The notes under the pieces were generated by a model. It was not told the origin of the DNA, made no database searches, and saw only the letters and a program-made list of their open reading frames with translations. From an uncultured bacterium (GTDB taxonomy: Bacteria; Patescibacteriota; Minisyncoccia; Phycocordibacterales; CAINVO01), in contig CAINVO010000037.1 of NCBI GenBank assembly GCA_903854195.1, forward strand, positions 1 through 41,723: a stretch of 41,723 bases of DNA, written 5' to 3'. The translations under genes were made by a program, and so were the position numbers. Positions 32,907-40,429 of the stretch are shown piece after piece. Numbering within the stretch: the stretch's first letter is position 1; every line of letters starts with the position of its first letter.

Positions 32907-33464
32907 TTACAAAAGTTTTGACATTATTTCGTCCAACTGTCTATGTAAAGACTCAAAACCATGATTATTGTCTAACTGATAATCAGCCGAGGCCATAACC
33001 TCAGGTATCTGAACTTCAGTCTCAAGCTTGTGGTCATTCATAAAATCTTCGAATGTCTTTTCGGTATCCCCCACTTTTTCATTTCTTTGAATCATTCTTT
33101 CATATCGGAGATTAGGTTCAGCTGAAATTGCAAAAAGAATAAATTCTGGAAGCTTTTTAAGGTAAGCAATATCTTCAAAACGCCTAACTCCATCAATAAT
33201 GACAAGATCTTTTTCTTCTAAGATTTTTTTAGCATCAGCGGTCACAACTTTTGCAAGCAGATCTTCACCGAAAGTTTGTCTAAGAGCCAAAGAAAGACTT
33301 GATAAATTTTCACGACTAAAAGGTAGACCTAGTCGATTCAAAACATCTCTTAAAATTGCAGAAAATTTTGAGCTCTCTGCCCCGTATTTTTCTATTAAAT
33401 ATTTTTTTGTTACCTCCTTTCCACTCGCAATCTCCCCTGTCAATCCGATTATTATTTTAGCCAT
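32907..33464 (-). CDS. P-loop kinase, deoxynucleoside-monophosphate/dephospho-CoA-kinase-like
   Basis: The 185-residue protein starts with a Walker A motif (IIIGLTGEIASGKEVT) and has VIIDGVRRFEDI as a Walker-B-like strand, then ISAEPNLRYERMIQRNEKVGD, a lid-type Arg-rich region. The pattern fits the AAA_18/dNMP-kinase-like group rather than canonical CoaE. The genomic setting (dCMP deaminase, thyA, folA, dut) favours a nucleotide kinase, but the substrate is inference. It is first in the minus-strand operon and divergent from folA. Confidence 0.75.
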   Translation of the reverse strand: MAKIIIGLTGEIASGKEVTKKYLIEKYGAESSKFSAILRDVLNRLGLPFSRENLSSLSLALRQTFGEDLLAKVVTADAKKILEEKDLVIIDGVRRFEDIAYLKKLPEFILFAISAEPNLRYERMIQRNEKVGDTEKTFEDFMNDHKLETEVQIPEVMASADYQLDNNHGFESLHRQLDEIMSKLL

Positions 33465-33536
33465 TTTATTTTAGAATTATAATTTAAATCATATAGCATA
33501 TTGGTGTTTTTTAAAACTTAAACAATGCAAATTAAG

Positions 33537-33545
33537 TGTTATAAT
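33537..33545 (+). promoter_or_regulatory. Extended -10 element of folA, leaderless type
   Basis: TG-T-TATAAT, with a perfect -10 hexamer, lies 7 nt before the ATG at 33553. Confidence 0.65.
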
Positions 33546-33552
33546 ATTTTTC

Positions 33553-34062
33553 ATGATAAAAACCTTCATCATAGCTGCAATGACTGCAGACGGATTAATA
33601 GCTCGTGACAAAAAACATAGCGCATTTTGGACCAGTAAGGAGGATAAAATTCGTTTTGTGGAGCTTACTAAGCGGGCGGGGGTTGTTGTAATGGGCTCAT
33701 CCACCTTTGAGACTCTCCCCCGCCCGCTTAGTGAACGATTAAATATTGTTTACTCTCGTACCAAAAATTTTGATGGGGCAGAAACAACTCAAGATGACCC
33801 GACCACACTTATAAAAAAACTTGAGGGGCGAGGATTTAAAGAAGTTGCTATTTGTGGTGGCTCAGAAATATATACACTTTTTATGAAAGCAAAGGTTGTC
33901 GATAAAATATATCTCACAATTGAACCTTTGGTTTTTGGAAAAGGAATTAAACTTTTTAACGATGAAATTACGGCTCAATTAAAATTAGTATCTATCACAA
34001 ATACACAAATCAACACCGTACTTTTAGAATACGATGTTGATTGGGGTGAAACAAAAATTTAA
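33553..34062 (+). CDS. folA: Dihydrofolate reductase family protein
   Basis: The 169-residue protein has the DHFR/RibD-C fold: IIAAMTADGLIARDKKHSAFWTSKEDKIRFVELTKRAGVVVMGSSTFETLP (substrate and cofactor loops), RLNIVYSRT, then EVAICGGSEIYTLFM (the GG NADPH signature) and KIYLTIEPLVFGKGIKLF. It would regenerate tetrahydrofolate from the dihydrofolate released by ThyA. The W-S-K replacement of the usual W-x-x-P-x-D-x-x-x-F segment is slightly atypical, so a RibD-type reductase is possible, but context supports DHFR. The coding sequence contains a 16-bp perfect GC-rich inverted repeat. Confidence 0.88.
   Translation: MIKTFIIAAMTADGLIARDKKHSAFWTSKEDKIRFVELTKRAGVVVMGSSTFETLPRPLSERLNIVYSRTKNFDGAETTQDDPTTLIKKLEGRGFKEVAICGGSEIYTLFMKAKVVDKIYLTIEPLVFGKGIKLFNDEITAQLKLVSITNTQINTVLLEYDVDWGETKI
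33667..33732. repeat. 16-bp perfect GC-rich inverted repeat inside folA
   Basis: ACTAAGCGGGCGGGGG (33667-33682) and its exact complement (33717-33732) are separated by 34 nt, all within the folA reading frame. In this AT-rich context such a GC-rich arm pair is striking and would form a very stable mRNA hairpin about 115 nt after the start. The encoded residues fit the DHFR family, so it is not an obvious insertion. Confidence 0.85.
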
Positions 34063-34128
34063 TTCTTGTAATTAAAATATACTTTTGAGCACATTTGAAT
34101 ACACTTGGGACACAAGGCATCTAGAGCA

Positions 34129-34866
34129 CTACTCCGAAACTTCCGGTAAATCAGCATCTTTAGGTAACGAATGCTTCTTAACGATATCATTACCATCTCT
34201 CAAACCCTTTTTAATAATAACAATTTCCTCAGGTGTTAAAGGTACTTGATCATATAACTTAGAATTTTCTGTATTAGTTAACTCTTCGTATTCCATAGCT
34301 AAGTCTGTGGCCTTACTTCCTCCTATTCCTTGGTTTAAAATAGTTTCAATATCTTCTGGGTGATTCTGAATAATCCAATTACTGAAATCTTTAGACATTC
34401 TTTCTTTCATTATGGTATTTTTGTTTACAGCTTCTTGATCTTGAATTGTAGAGAAAGAAAAAGTTTTAGGTAATTTTTCTTCTAAAGTATCTGCTGGGGA
34501 ATATTCACTAATAGCCCATGTTAAATTTTTTTCGAGTTGCTTTGCTTCGACCTTTCCTTCTGCATCAAGATATCCAAATGGATCTTCCTCTGACCATCGC
34601 TCGGAAGATGTAGATGGTGTTCCGTCGACATCTTGAGTGGCTTCAATTAAAACTGGATCAAAATTATTCACTGCTTCATCTGCTGACTTTTGATGTTGTT
34701 CTCCTCCAAAAAAACCTGCTGTCGCTCCTGCCGCTGCTATAGCAATAGCAGTACCTGTAAGTCTAAGTCTTTTTAAAAAACTCGCTTGTTTTTGTTGTTT
34801 ATTTTCTTCCTCCTGTTTCTGAAATTCAGATGGCTCTGGTATAAAACCTTTTAATCCTTCGTTCAT
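34129..34866 (-). CDS. Membrane-anchored hypothetical protein
   Basis: The 245-residue protein has a polar N-terminus of about 33 residues, one hydrophobic segment (about 35-53, LTGTAIAIAAAGATAGFFGG), and an acidic, mostly helical outer part (DFSNWIIQNHPEDIETILNQGIGG, then LTPEEIVIIKKGLRDGNDIVKK). No family or catalytic motif was recognised. TGATACAAT lies about 26 nt upstream of the ATG, so it has a short leader, unlike most neighbours. It is convergent with folA without a clear terminator between them. The function is unknown. Confidence 0.6.
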   Translation of the reverse strand: MNEGLKGFIPEPSEFQKQEEENKQQKQASFLKRLRLTGTAIAIAAAGATAGFFGGEQHQKSADEAVNNFDPVLIEATQDVDGTPSTSSERWSEEDPFGYLDAEGKVEAKQLEKNLTWAISEYSPADTLEEKLPKTFSFSTIQDQEAVNKNTIMKERMSKDFSNWIIQNHPEDIETILNQGIGGSKATDLAMEYEELTNTENSKLYDQVPLTPEEIVIIKKGLRDGNDIVKKHSLPKDADLPEVSE

Positions 34867-34920
34867 AAATTTAATTATTTATTTTAATAACGCGTAAATT
34901 GTATCATAAATACCAAAAGA

Positions 34921-34957
34921 AAAGACCCGGTAGTTTAAAACTACGGGGCCTTTTTTT
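34921..34957 (-). terminator. Terminator of the 34980 gene
   Basis: The arms around GGTAGTTTAAAACTAC form a stem of about 14 bp with two mismatches, flanked by CC/GG. On the minus strand a T-rich tract (TCTTTTCTTTT) follows. It lies 23 bp after the orphan gene. Confidence 0.75.
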
Positions 34958-34979
34958 GACCAACTGCATTGAAAAAATG

Positions 34980-35456
34980 CTACATTTCATTGATTCTTGT
35001 CAGCAACTCTTCAACCTGATCATCAAAGGGCCTCCCTGTATCCTGGTGATCATATTCGACGTATTTTGGAAGGTAATGTTGACCGGCTGTGCCAACATAA
35101 TGATCAAGAATATCAGTAGGAATTGGGCCGATTTGGCGATCCTTTTCAACAAAGACAATTACCGGCCTTTTTCTTTCCAAAGCCTGACCAATCTCAAACC
35201 AAGTATAATAACTTGGGTAATCGATAAAAGCCACGATGGCACCCACATTGGTGATTCGGGTAAGAAGACATGTGCAGAGATTTGCCCCAAGGCGCTTATC
35301 CCTACCTCCATTATCCCTTATCGAACATACTTCATTTCCTTGGCCTATAAGTCTTTCAACCAAGGCAGAATGAAGCCTTAAAAAGCGTTCAGGCGCGTTG
35401 CACCCAACATCACACAAGTAAAGCTTTCTACTTGAATTAACAGCTATATTATTCAT
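34980..35456 (-). CDS. Hypothetical protein resembling nucleoside 2-deoxyribosyltransferases
   Basis: The 158-residue protein has a pattern like the nucleoside 2-deoxyribosyltransferase-like fold: KLYLCDVGCN (first strand), LVERLIGQGNEVCSIRDNGG (helix and strand), NVGAIVAFIDYPSYYTWFEIGQALERKRPVIVFVEKD (the DxxVAxxD...ExG.A...kPVI core). The catalytic Glu could be the one in WFEIG. The resemblance is by eye and moderate. If real it could salvage deoxynucleosides, in keeping with the thymidylate genes nearby, or belong to a Sir2/TIR-like nucleotide-sensing fold. It has a consensus -35 and its own terminator and stands as a single-gene unit. Confidence 0.6.
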   Translation of the reverse strand: MNNIAVNSSRKLYLCDVGCNAPERFLRLHSALVERLIGQGNEVCSIRDNGGRDKRLGANLCTCLLTRITNVGAIVAFIDYPSYYTWFEIGQALERKRPVIVFVEKDRQIGPIPTDILDHYVGTAGQHYLPKYVEYDHQDTGRPFDDQVEELLTRINEM

Positions 35457-35474
35457 TTTAAAAAATCTGTTTTT

Positions 35475-35502
35475 ACATTAACATCATTTAAAAAACTGTC
35501 AA
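35475..35502 (-). promoter_or_regulatory. Predicted promoter of the 34980 gene
   Basis: A perfect -35 TTGACA (35502-35497), 16 bp, then TAATGT (35480-35475) predicts a short leader of 15 to 20 nt. It is one of the few consensus -35 boxes in the window. Confidence 0.5.
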
Positions 35503-35529
35503 ACAAAACCATTCTAAAACTGAGGTGTA

Positions 35530-35573
35530 GACAAAAAATAAAACACCCCTTTTGGAGTGTTTTATTTTTGTCT
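35530..35573 (-). terminator. Terminator of the secE-nusG-rplK operon
   Basis: AGACAAAAA...TAAAACACCCC pairs with GGAGTGTTTTA...TTTTTGTCT (one mismatch), with a TTTT loop and T-rich flanks. It lies 13 bp after the rplK stop. Confidence 0.85.
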
Positions 35574-35585
35574 ATATAATTTTAT

Positions 35586-36008
35586 TTATTTAACTTCCAC
35601 TCCCATTGAACGGCATGTACCTTCTATGATTTTCATAGCTGCCTGAATATCATTTGCATTTAGATCTGGAAGCTTTTTCTCAGCAATTTCCTTGATCTGA
35701 GCCTTTGTGATTTTACCAACCTTTTTTGAAACATTAGTTCCCGATCCTTTTTCAACTCCGATAGCTTTCAAGATAAGGGATGATGCTGGAGGTGTCTTTA
35801 GAACAAATACATAAGAACGGTCTTCATATACAGTAATAGCAACTGGAACAATATCCCCCATCATTTTTGCTGTAGCAGCGTTGAACTTTGTAACGAAATC
35901 TCCGATGTTAATACCGGCCTGACCAAGAGCAGGACCTACTGGAGGTGCTGGATTTGCCTTTCCGGCAGGGATCACTAGTTTTAATTGTTTGATTATTTTC
36001 TTTGCCAT
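35586..36008 (-). CDS. rplK: 50S ribosomal protein L11
   Basis: L11 forms the base of the ribosomal stalk and part of the GTPase-associated centre with 23S rRNA. The 140-residue product has the signature [35 protein letters not shown] and the C-terminal RNA-binding domain with [50 protein letters not shown]. It lies 73 bp after nusG and ends at a terminator. rplA (uL1), which usually follows, is not there. Confidence 0.98.
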   Translation of the reverse strand: MAKKIIKQLKLVIPAGKANPAPPVGPALGQAGINIGDFVTKFNAATAKMMGDIVPVAITVYEDRSYVFVLKTPPASSLILKAIGVEKGSGTNVSKKVGKITKAQIKEIAEKKLPDLNANDIQAAMKIIEGTCRSMGVEVK

Positions 36009-36081
36009 ATTTTTATTTTATTTTGTGCATTATTTAATGCGAGGCCTAGAAGCTTGGCTCCACAGTGTTTCTGATACTAGC

Positions 36082-36624
36082 TTATATTTTTCGAACTTGC
36101 AAGAAATCAAGTTCTACTGGTGTTTCGCGACCGAACATTGAAACCAGGACTTTAACCTTACCTCTTTCTTCATCAACTTCGCTAACCTTACCTTCCAAAT
36201 CCTTGAATGGGCCATCTGCGATATTAACTGTATCCCCAAGGGCAAGGTCAATTTTATGTTTAACGGTATCCACACTCATTCGTTTAAATAACTCGTCTAC
36301 TTCATTTTTATCTAGAGGCACAGGATAGACACCAGATCCAACGAATCCTGTAACACGCGGAGTGTTACGGACGACGTACCAAGAATCATCTGTCACGATC
36401 ATATCCACTAGAATATAGCCTGGATAGATCTTTTCATCCTCCTCTACTCGTTTATTACCTTTAATTTTGATTTTCTTTTCTGATGGAACAAGTACATTAA
36501 AGATCTTATCTTCCATTCCTAGAGACTCTATACGCTGCTTAAGATTTCGGAGCACTGCATTTTCATATCCAGCATAAGTGTGGATAGCGTACCAGTTTCT
36601 CTGTCCTTCAATTTGTTTACTCAT
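36082..36624 (-). CDS. nusG: Transcription termination/antitermination factor NusG
   Basis: NusG binds RNA polymerase, improves processivity and couples transcription with translation. The NGN domain (NWYAIHTYAGYENAVLRNLKQRIESLGMEDKIFNVLVP, then VEEDEKIYPGYILVDMIVTDDSWYVVRNTPRVTGFVG) and the C-terminal KOW domain (DTVNIADGPFKDLEGKVSEVDEERGKVKVLVSMFGRETPVELDFLQV) are complete in 180 residues. It follows secE by 41 bp in the standard order. Confidence 0.98.
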   Translation of the reverse strand: MSKQIEGQRNWYAIHTYAGYENAVLRNLKQRIESLGMEDKIFNVLVPSEKKIKIKGNKRVEEDEKIYPGYILVDMIVTDDSWYVVRNTPRVTGFVGSGVYPVPLDKNEVDELFKRMSVDTVKHKIDLALGDTVNIADGPFKDLEGKVSEVDEERGKVKVLVSMFGRETPVELDFLQVRKI

Positions 36625-36665
36625 ATTTCTATATAAAATATTTAATAAGAACTAATAAAATAACC

Positions 36666-36845
36666 TTAGCCGATCAACGCTTTTAGACCATTTGTAAAAA
36701 GTGAATCGAAAGCTCCAAGGAATAGAGAGAGTAGGAGTGAACTTACGACTATAAGAATAGTGAACAAAATAGCCTGATTTGTAGTTGGCCATGTTGTATG
36801 CTTCATTTCAGCATTTGTTTCTTTGATATATTTGATGATTCCCAT
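36666..36845 (-). CDS. secE: Preprotein translocase subunit SecE
   Basis: This gene is too short for the ORF track. The minus strand encodes 59 residues: MGIIKYIKETNAEMKHTTWP, then a membrane segment (AILFTILIVVSSLLLSLFLGAF) and a short tail. The W-P pair and single membrane segment are typical of minimal SecE, which stabilises SecY in the translocon. It is directly upstream of nusG, the usual order. A TATTAT at 36874-36869 could be the -10, leaving a leader of about 16 nt. Confidence 0.93.
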   Translation of the reverse strand: MGIIKYIKETNAEMKHTTWPTTNQAILFTILIVVSSLLLSLFLGAFDSLFTNGLKALIG

Positions 36846-36884
36846 ATTGTTTTTAATAAATGGCTAAGATAATAGGTTTTCTTA

Positions 36885-36905
36885 CTAAAAAACCCCTCGC
36901 GGGGT
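36885..36905 (-). terminator. Terminator of the SIMPL gene
   Basis: On the minus strand ACCCC-GCGA-GGGGT is followed by TTTTTAG. It lies 60 bp after the SIMPL stop and just before the secE promoter. Confidence 0.85.
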
Positions 36906-36964
36906 GATTTAGCTATATAGTAGTACTCATCAAACAATAAGTCAAGGAAGGCTCTGAGAAGGAT

Positions 36965-37789
36965 TTAGTTGATTTGGTATGTGATGTTTACCTCTGAAGT
37001 CACTTTATTCTCTCCTACAGGCAGAGCAGGGACTGGAGCGGCATCAACAGACTTTGCCATACTTCCATACACAGATGCATATGTTGGCATTGGGCTATAT
37101 GAATCAGAGAAACTTGAAACTTTTCCAAGATGAACACCTAATGTGTTTGCAAGATGAATAGCTTTGACTCTTGCATCGATGATTGCAGCATCACGGGCCT
37201 GTGATTGCAACTCATCCTGATTATCTAAAGAAAGACTAAGATCTCCAATATTTGTTATTCCTAAACCTCCAATACCAGCTATGAGAGCTGACGCTCCATC
37301 AACTTTTCTAACTTTTACTGTAATAGTCTGATTTACTTCAAAACCTGAAGTTTTTGGAACGCTCGGTGGACAAACTTTTGACGTACAAATAATTGGCTGG
37401 GAAATATAATTATTATAATGTGGTCCAGTCTGATATGAATTTGTTTGAATATCTTTATCATCAATACCAGACTGCTTTAGAAAAGCTAAGGCTTTTTGAC
37501 TCTTGTCCGAAGCTTTTGCTTGTGCAGATTGAATTGTTGCTGCATTCTCACTAATAGTAAAAGAAAATGTACCCATATTTGGAATCGCATTAACTTCTCC
37601 CTTACCAGTTACTGAAATAGAACTGTTTACAGTATTATCCTGACCAATAGTTGGATAAGACTTAATAGTATTTACTGTTTTAGCTATTAAAAAGATTGAG
37701 ACGAGGGCTAGAGAAACTATCATAGCGAAAGCTACGCCCTTCCCCATTTCACTGGAATCCATCCAGTGTTTATTGTTTGGTGTTGCCAT
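36965..37789 (-). CDS. SIMPL-domain (DUF541) protein, membrane-anchored
   Basis: The 274-residue protein has one membrane segment (about 17-36, GVAFAMIVSLALVSIFLIAK) and an outer SIMPL domain: SISVTGKGEVNAIPNMGTFSFTISENAATIQSAQAKASDKSQKALAFLKQSGIDDKDIQTNSYQTGPHY, then FEVNQTITVKVRKVDGASALIAGIGGLGITNIGDLSLSL. This family is periplasmic or extracellular in other bacteria and linked to oxidative stress or envelope function, with no known activity. A Cys pair (CTSKVCPP) may form a disulfide. TGA-TATAAT lies exactly 6 nt before the ATG. It is a single-gene unit with its own terminator. Confidence 0.9.
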   Translation of the reverse strand: MATPNNKHWMDSSEMGKGVAFAMIVSLALVSIFLIAKTVNTIKSYPTIGQDNTVNSSISVTGKGEVNAIPNMGTFSFTISENAATIQSAQAKASDKSQKALAFLKQSGIDDKDIQTNSYQTGPHYNNYISQPIICTSKVCPPSVPKTSGFEVNQTITVKVRKVDGASALIAGIGGLGITNIGDLSLSLDNQDELQSQARDAAIIDARVKAIHLANTLGVHLGKVSSFSDSYSPMPTYASVYGSMAKSVDAAPVPALPVGENKVTSEVNITYQIN

Positions 37790-37795
37790 GCAAAT

Positions 37796-37804
37796 ATTAT
37801 ATCA
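37796..37804 (-). promoter_or_regulatory. Extended -10 element of the SIMPL gene, leaderless type
   Basis: TGATATAAT lies exactly 6 nt (ATTTGC) before the ATG at 37789. Confidence 0.65.
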
Positions 37805-37839
37805 CGACAAAATTTATTTTTTTATTTTTTATCCTCAAC

Positions 37840-37857
37840 TTAAAAATATATTTTTAA
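37840..37857 (-). terminator. 18-bp AT palindrome after the PAP2 gene
   Basis: TTAAAAATATATTTTTAA is a perfect palindrome 3 bp past the PAP2 stop on the minus strand, followed further on by a T-rich tract. It may act as a weak terminator. Confidence 0.4.
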
Positions 37858-37860
37858 AAA

Positions 37861-38412
37861 TTATTTTTTAATTGGATGAAATACCACCATCGCAGAAAGA
37901 ACTGAAACCAAACCTGTTACAATTCCTCCAATAATATCAATTGGCCAATGAGCACGTAAATAAATACGACTCAAACCAACTAGTAAAATAATTACGAATG
38001 ATCCAAGACACATAATTTTATGTTCTTTCCATTCATTTCTCCATATTCCTCGAGAAGCCAGCCAAAGAACGACTAGACAACAAAAAATAGTTGTCATTGT
38101 TGTATGCCCACTTGGAAAACTATTTCCAAATACTGAAACCATCGGATTTAGTGGCCTTGCAACAGGAACTAGATTTTTAATAATATAAAAAGAAGTCAAA
38201 CCTATTAGAATCGCGGCGGCACTGACCTTAGCGTATATATAATGTCTTTTTTTTACAAGATAGCCTACAAAAAATATTGAAAAAACTATTAGAGAAAGAG
38301 GATCTGCAAGAGTTGTTATAAAAAACATAACGCTATCCATAAAAGGTATATTGTGTAGAGGTTGAATTAAAGCTATAAAAAAATCATTAAACACTGAAAC
38401 ATCCATATACAT
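37861..38412 (-). CDS. PAP2-family membrane phosphatase
   Basis: The protein has the three phosphatase motifs of the PAP2 family: KNLVPVARP (motif 1), NSFPSGHTT (motif 2) and SRIYLRAHWPIDIIGG (motif 3). Five or six membrane segments surround them. Members dephosphorylate undecaprenyl pyrophosphate or phosphatidate, and with uppP nearby a role in lipid-carrier recycling is plausible. The ORF track starts at a TTG (38424). The ATG at 38412 (MYMDVSVFNDFF) or 38406 is more likely, and no ribosome-binding site decides between them. It is divergent from the 38493 gene. Confidence 0.88.
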   Translation of the reverse strand: MYMDVSVFNDFFIALIQPLHNIPFMDSVMFFITTLADPLSLIVFSIFFVGYLVKKRHYIYAKVSAAAILIGLTSFYIIKNLVPVARPLNPMVSVFGNSFPSGHTTMTTIFCCLVVLWLASRGIWRNEWKEHKIMCLGSFVIILLVGLSRIYLRAHWPIDIIGGIVTGLVSVLSAMVVFHPIKK

Positions 38413-38492
38413 ACAGAATACCAAATAAAATTACTTTAAAGAAATATTTAACCCTCTTTACTTTTAACACCTGAATGAACTATCATGGAAAT

Positions 38493-38888
38493 ATGAAAAA
38501 GATTCCAACTTTTACCTTCTTAATCCTCTTAGTAGTTTTTGTTTCTTTCTACTTTTTTATTAAGAATGTTTCCGCACAGGAACTATATGCTGCAAATCCA
38601 TCAAATGCGACAAGAGAAACCTGCATATTAAATGCAAAAGAAAATAAAAATATATCTATAAAAGAAATTGTCGATAAACGCTCCAACACCATAAATGCAG
38701 CAAAAATAGAAAGAAAAAATGAGATTGATCAAGATAGTTCCCTTTCAGGAAAAACTCGTAAAGCTGCTGTAAAAAATTCTTGGTCAAAATATTACACAAC
38801 TCAAAACAACGCTTACCAAGATTATTTGTCTGAAAGAAATGCGGTTGTTTCAAAGTTTAATTCTGACATTCTGAATTGTAAAAAATAA
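38493..38888 (+). CDS. Small secreted or membrane-anchored protein, charged
   Basis: From the ATG at 38493 it has 131 residues: a short basic start and a hydrophobic segment (FTFLILLVVFVSFYFFI) ending in NVSAQE, a possible signal-peptidase site, then a charged helical region (NAKENKNISIKEIVDKRSNTINAAKIERKNEIDQDSS). Two Cys (ETCIL and LNCKK) could pair. No family was recognised. I prefer this start to the track's 38475 because TATCAT ends 6 nt before it, fitting the leaderless pattern, and the signal peptide then begins properly. The next gene starts 15 bp downstream on the same strand. Confidence 0.6.
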   Translation: MKKIPTFTFLILLVVFVSFYFFIKNVSAQELYAANPSNATRETCILNAKENKNISIKEIVDKRSNTINAAKIERKNEIDQDSSLSGKTRKAAVKNSWSKYYTTQNNAYQDYLSERNAVVSKFNSDILNCKK

Positions 38889-38903
38889 AGTACCAATAAA
38901 AAA

Positions 38904-39395
38904 ATGAGACTAAAATCACATATCATAGCTGGACTAGTTGGAGCCGCTGCAACTGCACCATTTTGGCAAAATCCATATCAGGTTGCACTTTTTTTTACAT
39001 CTTCAATATTAATAGACGCTGATCATTATTTGGACTATATATGGCGTAACCGTGGAAAAAATTGGAGTCCTAAAAGAATGTTTAAATACTATGATCACGT
39101 TTCGGAAAACAAATATGACCAGAGAAAACTTGGTTTTAGCATTATGCACACAGTCGAAATCTTCTTACTTATTTATTTACTAATGTTATATGTCAGCTTT
39201 GATTTTTTCTTACCCGTTATAGCGGGTATGGCTTACCATATAATATTTGATGTTGTATCGATGACTTACGACAAAATCCCCTTTGTTAGACCATTCTCAA
39301 TAGCCGAATACCACTTTAGAAAAAAACAAATGCACCTCAAAGGAAAAAGTGTTGATGATTTTTATAAGGATATGTTTGATAAATCTGGCGAATAG
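38904..39395 (+). CDS. YdjM-like membrane-bound metal-dependent hydrolase candidate
   Basis: The 163-residue protein begins RLKSHIIAGLVGAAATAPFW and has SSILIDADHYLDYIW, then HTVEIFLLIYLLMLYVSFDFFLPVIAGMAYHIIFDVV. The early His, the DADHYLD cluster, and later His residues inside or next to membrane segments resemble the DUF457/YdjM group of membrane proteins called metal-dependent hydrolases. The resemblance is by motif layout and moderate. The substrate is unknown. It is convergent with uppP, with only 9 bp between stops. Confidence 0.6.
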   Translation: MRLKSHIIAGLVGAAATAPFWQNPYQVALFFTSSILIDADHYLDYIWRNRGKNWSPKRMFKYYDHVSENKYDQRKLGFSIMHTVEIFLLIYLLMLYVSFDFFLPVIAGMAYHIIFDVVSMTYDKIPFVRPFSIAEYHFRKKQMHLKGKSVDDFYKDMFDKSGE

Positions 39396-39404
39396 ATTTT
39401 AAAA

Positions 39405-40196
39405 CTATTTTAATATCCAGAAAAAGTAAGCGAAGAAAGCTAACGAGACAACAACCCTATAAACTCCAAACCAAACCAAGCTGTGTTTTTGTACAAATGA
39501 AATAAGCCATTTAATACTAACCAGAGCAACAATAAAGGCTGAGACAAACCCGAGCATCAAAGGGACCATCTCTCCTGACCCAATACTTATTGGATTTTTA
39601 AAAATATCTAGAGCGGTTGCGGCAACCATTGTAGGTACAGCAAGTATAAAAGAAAACTCAACAATAGTTTTTTTACTTATGCCCGCCAACTGCCCACCAA
39701 TAATTGTTGCAGCTGAACGTGAGACGCCTGGAATAACTGCTACTGACTGAGCCAGACCGACAGCAATTGCTTGGGAATATGAAATATCTGACATTGATTT
39801 TGTAGATTGTTTTTCTCTCTCAGGTTTATCATAAAATAATTCAAAAAGAATAATAACGATACCTCCAATAAGTAATGACCAGAGAACCACCACATCATTC
39901 CCAATTAGATACTGTTTGATAAATTTATATAACACATACCCAACAATAGCTGTTGGAATAAAAGCAGAGATTATTTTTGAAATAGCTTTTTTTTCAATAA
40001 GAAGTTTTTTTGTGTAAAGAACAACAACAGCAAGAATTGCTCCCAGCTGAATAATAATCTCAAAACTTTTTACAAAATCAGTTTGAGCAATTTTGAGTAG
40101 ATCACTAGCTAGAACCATATGTCCTGTGGAAGAAATCGGTAAAAACTCAGTAATTCCTTCAATTATTCCTAGGATTATTGCATGTAAAAATGTCAT
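39405..40196 (-). CDS. uppP: Undecaprenyl-diphosphatase UppP (BacA)
   Basis: UppP dephosphorylates undecaprenyl pyrophosphate so that the lipid carrier can be reused in wall synthesis; it also gives bacitracin tolerance. The signatures are LGIIEGITEFLPISSTGHMVLAS near the N-terminus and VIPGVSRSAATIIGGQLAGI in the middle. Seven or eight membrane segments and 263 residues fit the family. It is a single gene, convergent with the YdjM-like gene. Confidence 0.97.
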   Translation of the reverse strand: MTFLHAIILGIIEGITEFLPISSTGHMVLASDLLKIAQTDFVKSFEIIIQLGAILAVVVLYTKKLLIEKKAISKIISAFIPTAIVGYVLYKFIKQYLIGNDVVVLWSLLIGGIVIILFELFYDKPEREKQSTKSMSDISYSQAIAVGLAQSVAVIPGVSRSAATIIGGQLAGISKKTIVEFSFILAVPTMVAATALDIFKNPISIGSGEMVPLMLGFVSAFIVALVSIKWLISFVQKHSLVWFGVYRVVVSLAFFAYFFWILK

Positions 40197-40237
40197 TTAA
40201 ATTTTATTTAATATTTAGTAATTAGAATTACTCAAAA

Positions 40238-40423
40238 CTAGGCCACGAAGAAGTACATAACAACTACAAGAAACATACCAAGTACAAAGTAATTTATATA
40301 CATATGCACCTCTTGCTGTTCTTCCATAGTTACCTTCAACTCACTGAACATTTTCTTTTGAGATTCGATAAGGTCTTCAGTACCTTTTAAATCATCCCCC
40401 TTATCGATATTTTTTTCTACCAT
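40238..40423 (-). CDS. Small single-pass membrane protein
   Basis: The 61-residue protein has a charged N-terminal half (VEKNIDKGDDLKGTEDLIESQKKMFSELKVTMEEQQEV) that is likely helical, and a C-terminal membrane segment (YFVLGMFLVVVMYFFVA), so it is probably tail-anchored facing the cytoplasm. No family was recognised. Its reality is supported by a perfect extended -10, TGA-TATAAT, exactly 6 nt before the ATG. Confidence 0.65.
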   Translation of the reverse strand: MVEKNIDKGDDLKGTEDLIESQKKMFSELKVTMEEQQEVHMYINYFVLGMFLVVVMYFFVA

Positions 40424-40429
40424 GTATTC

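Noticed and set aside
34899-35381. 160-aa plus-strand ORF opposite the 34980 gene
   Set aside because: It begins within the terminator of the minus-strand gene, shows no domain, and the opposite strand has a promoter, terminator and a recognisable fold pattern.
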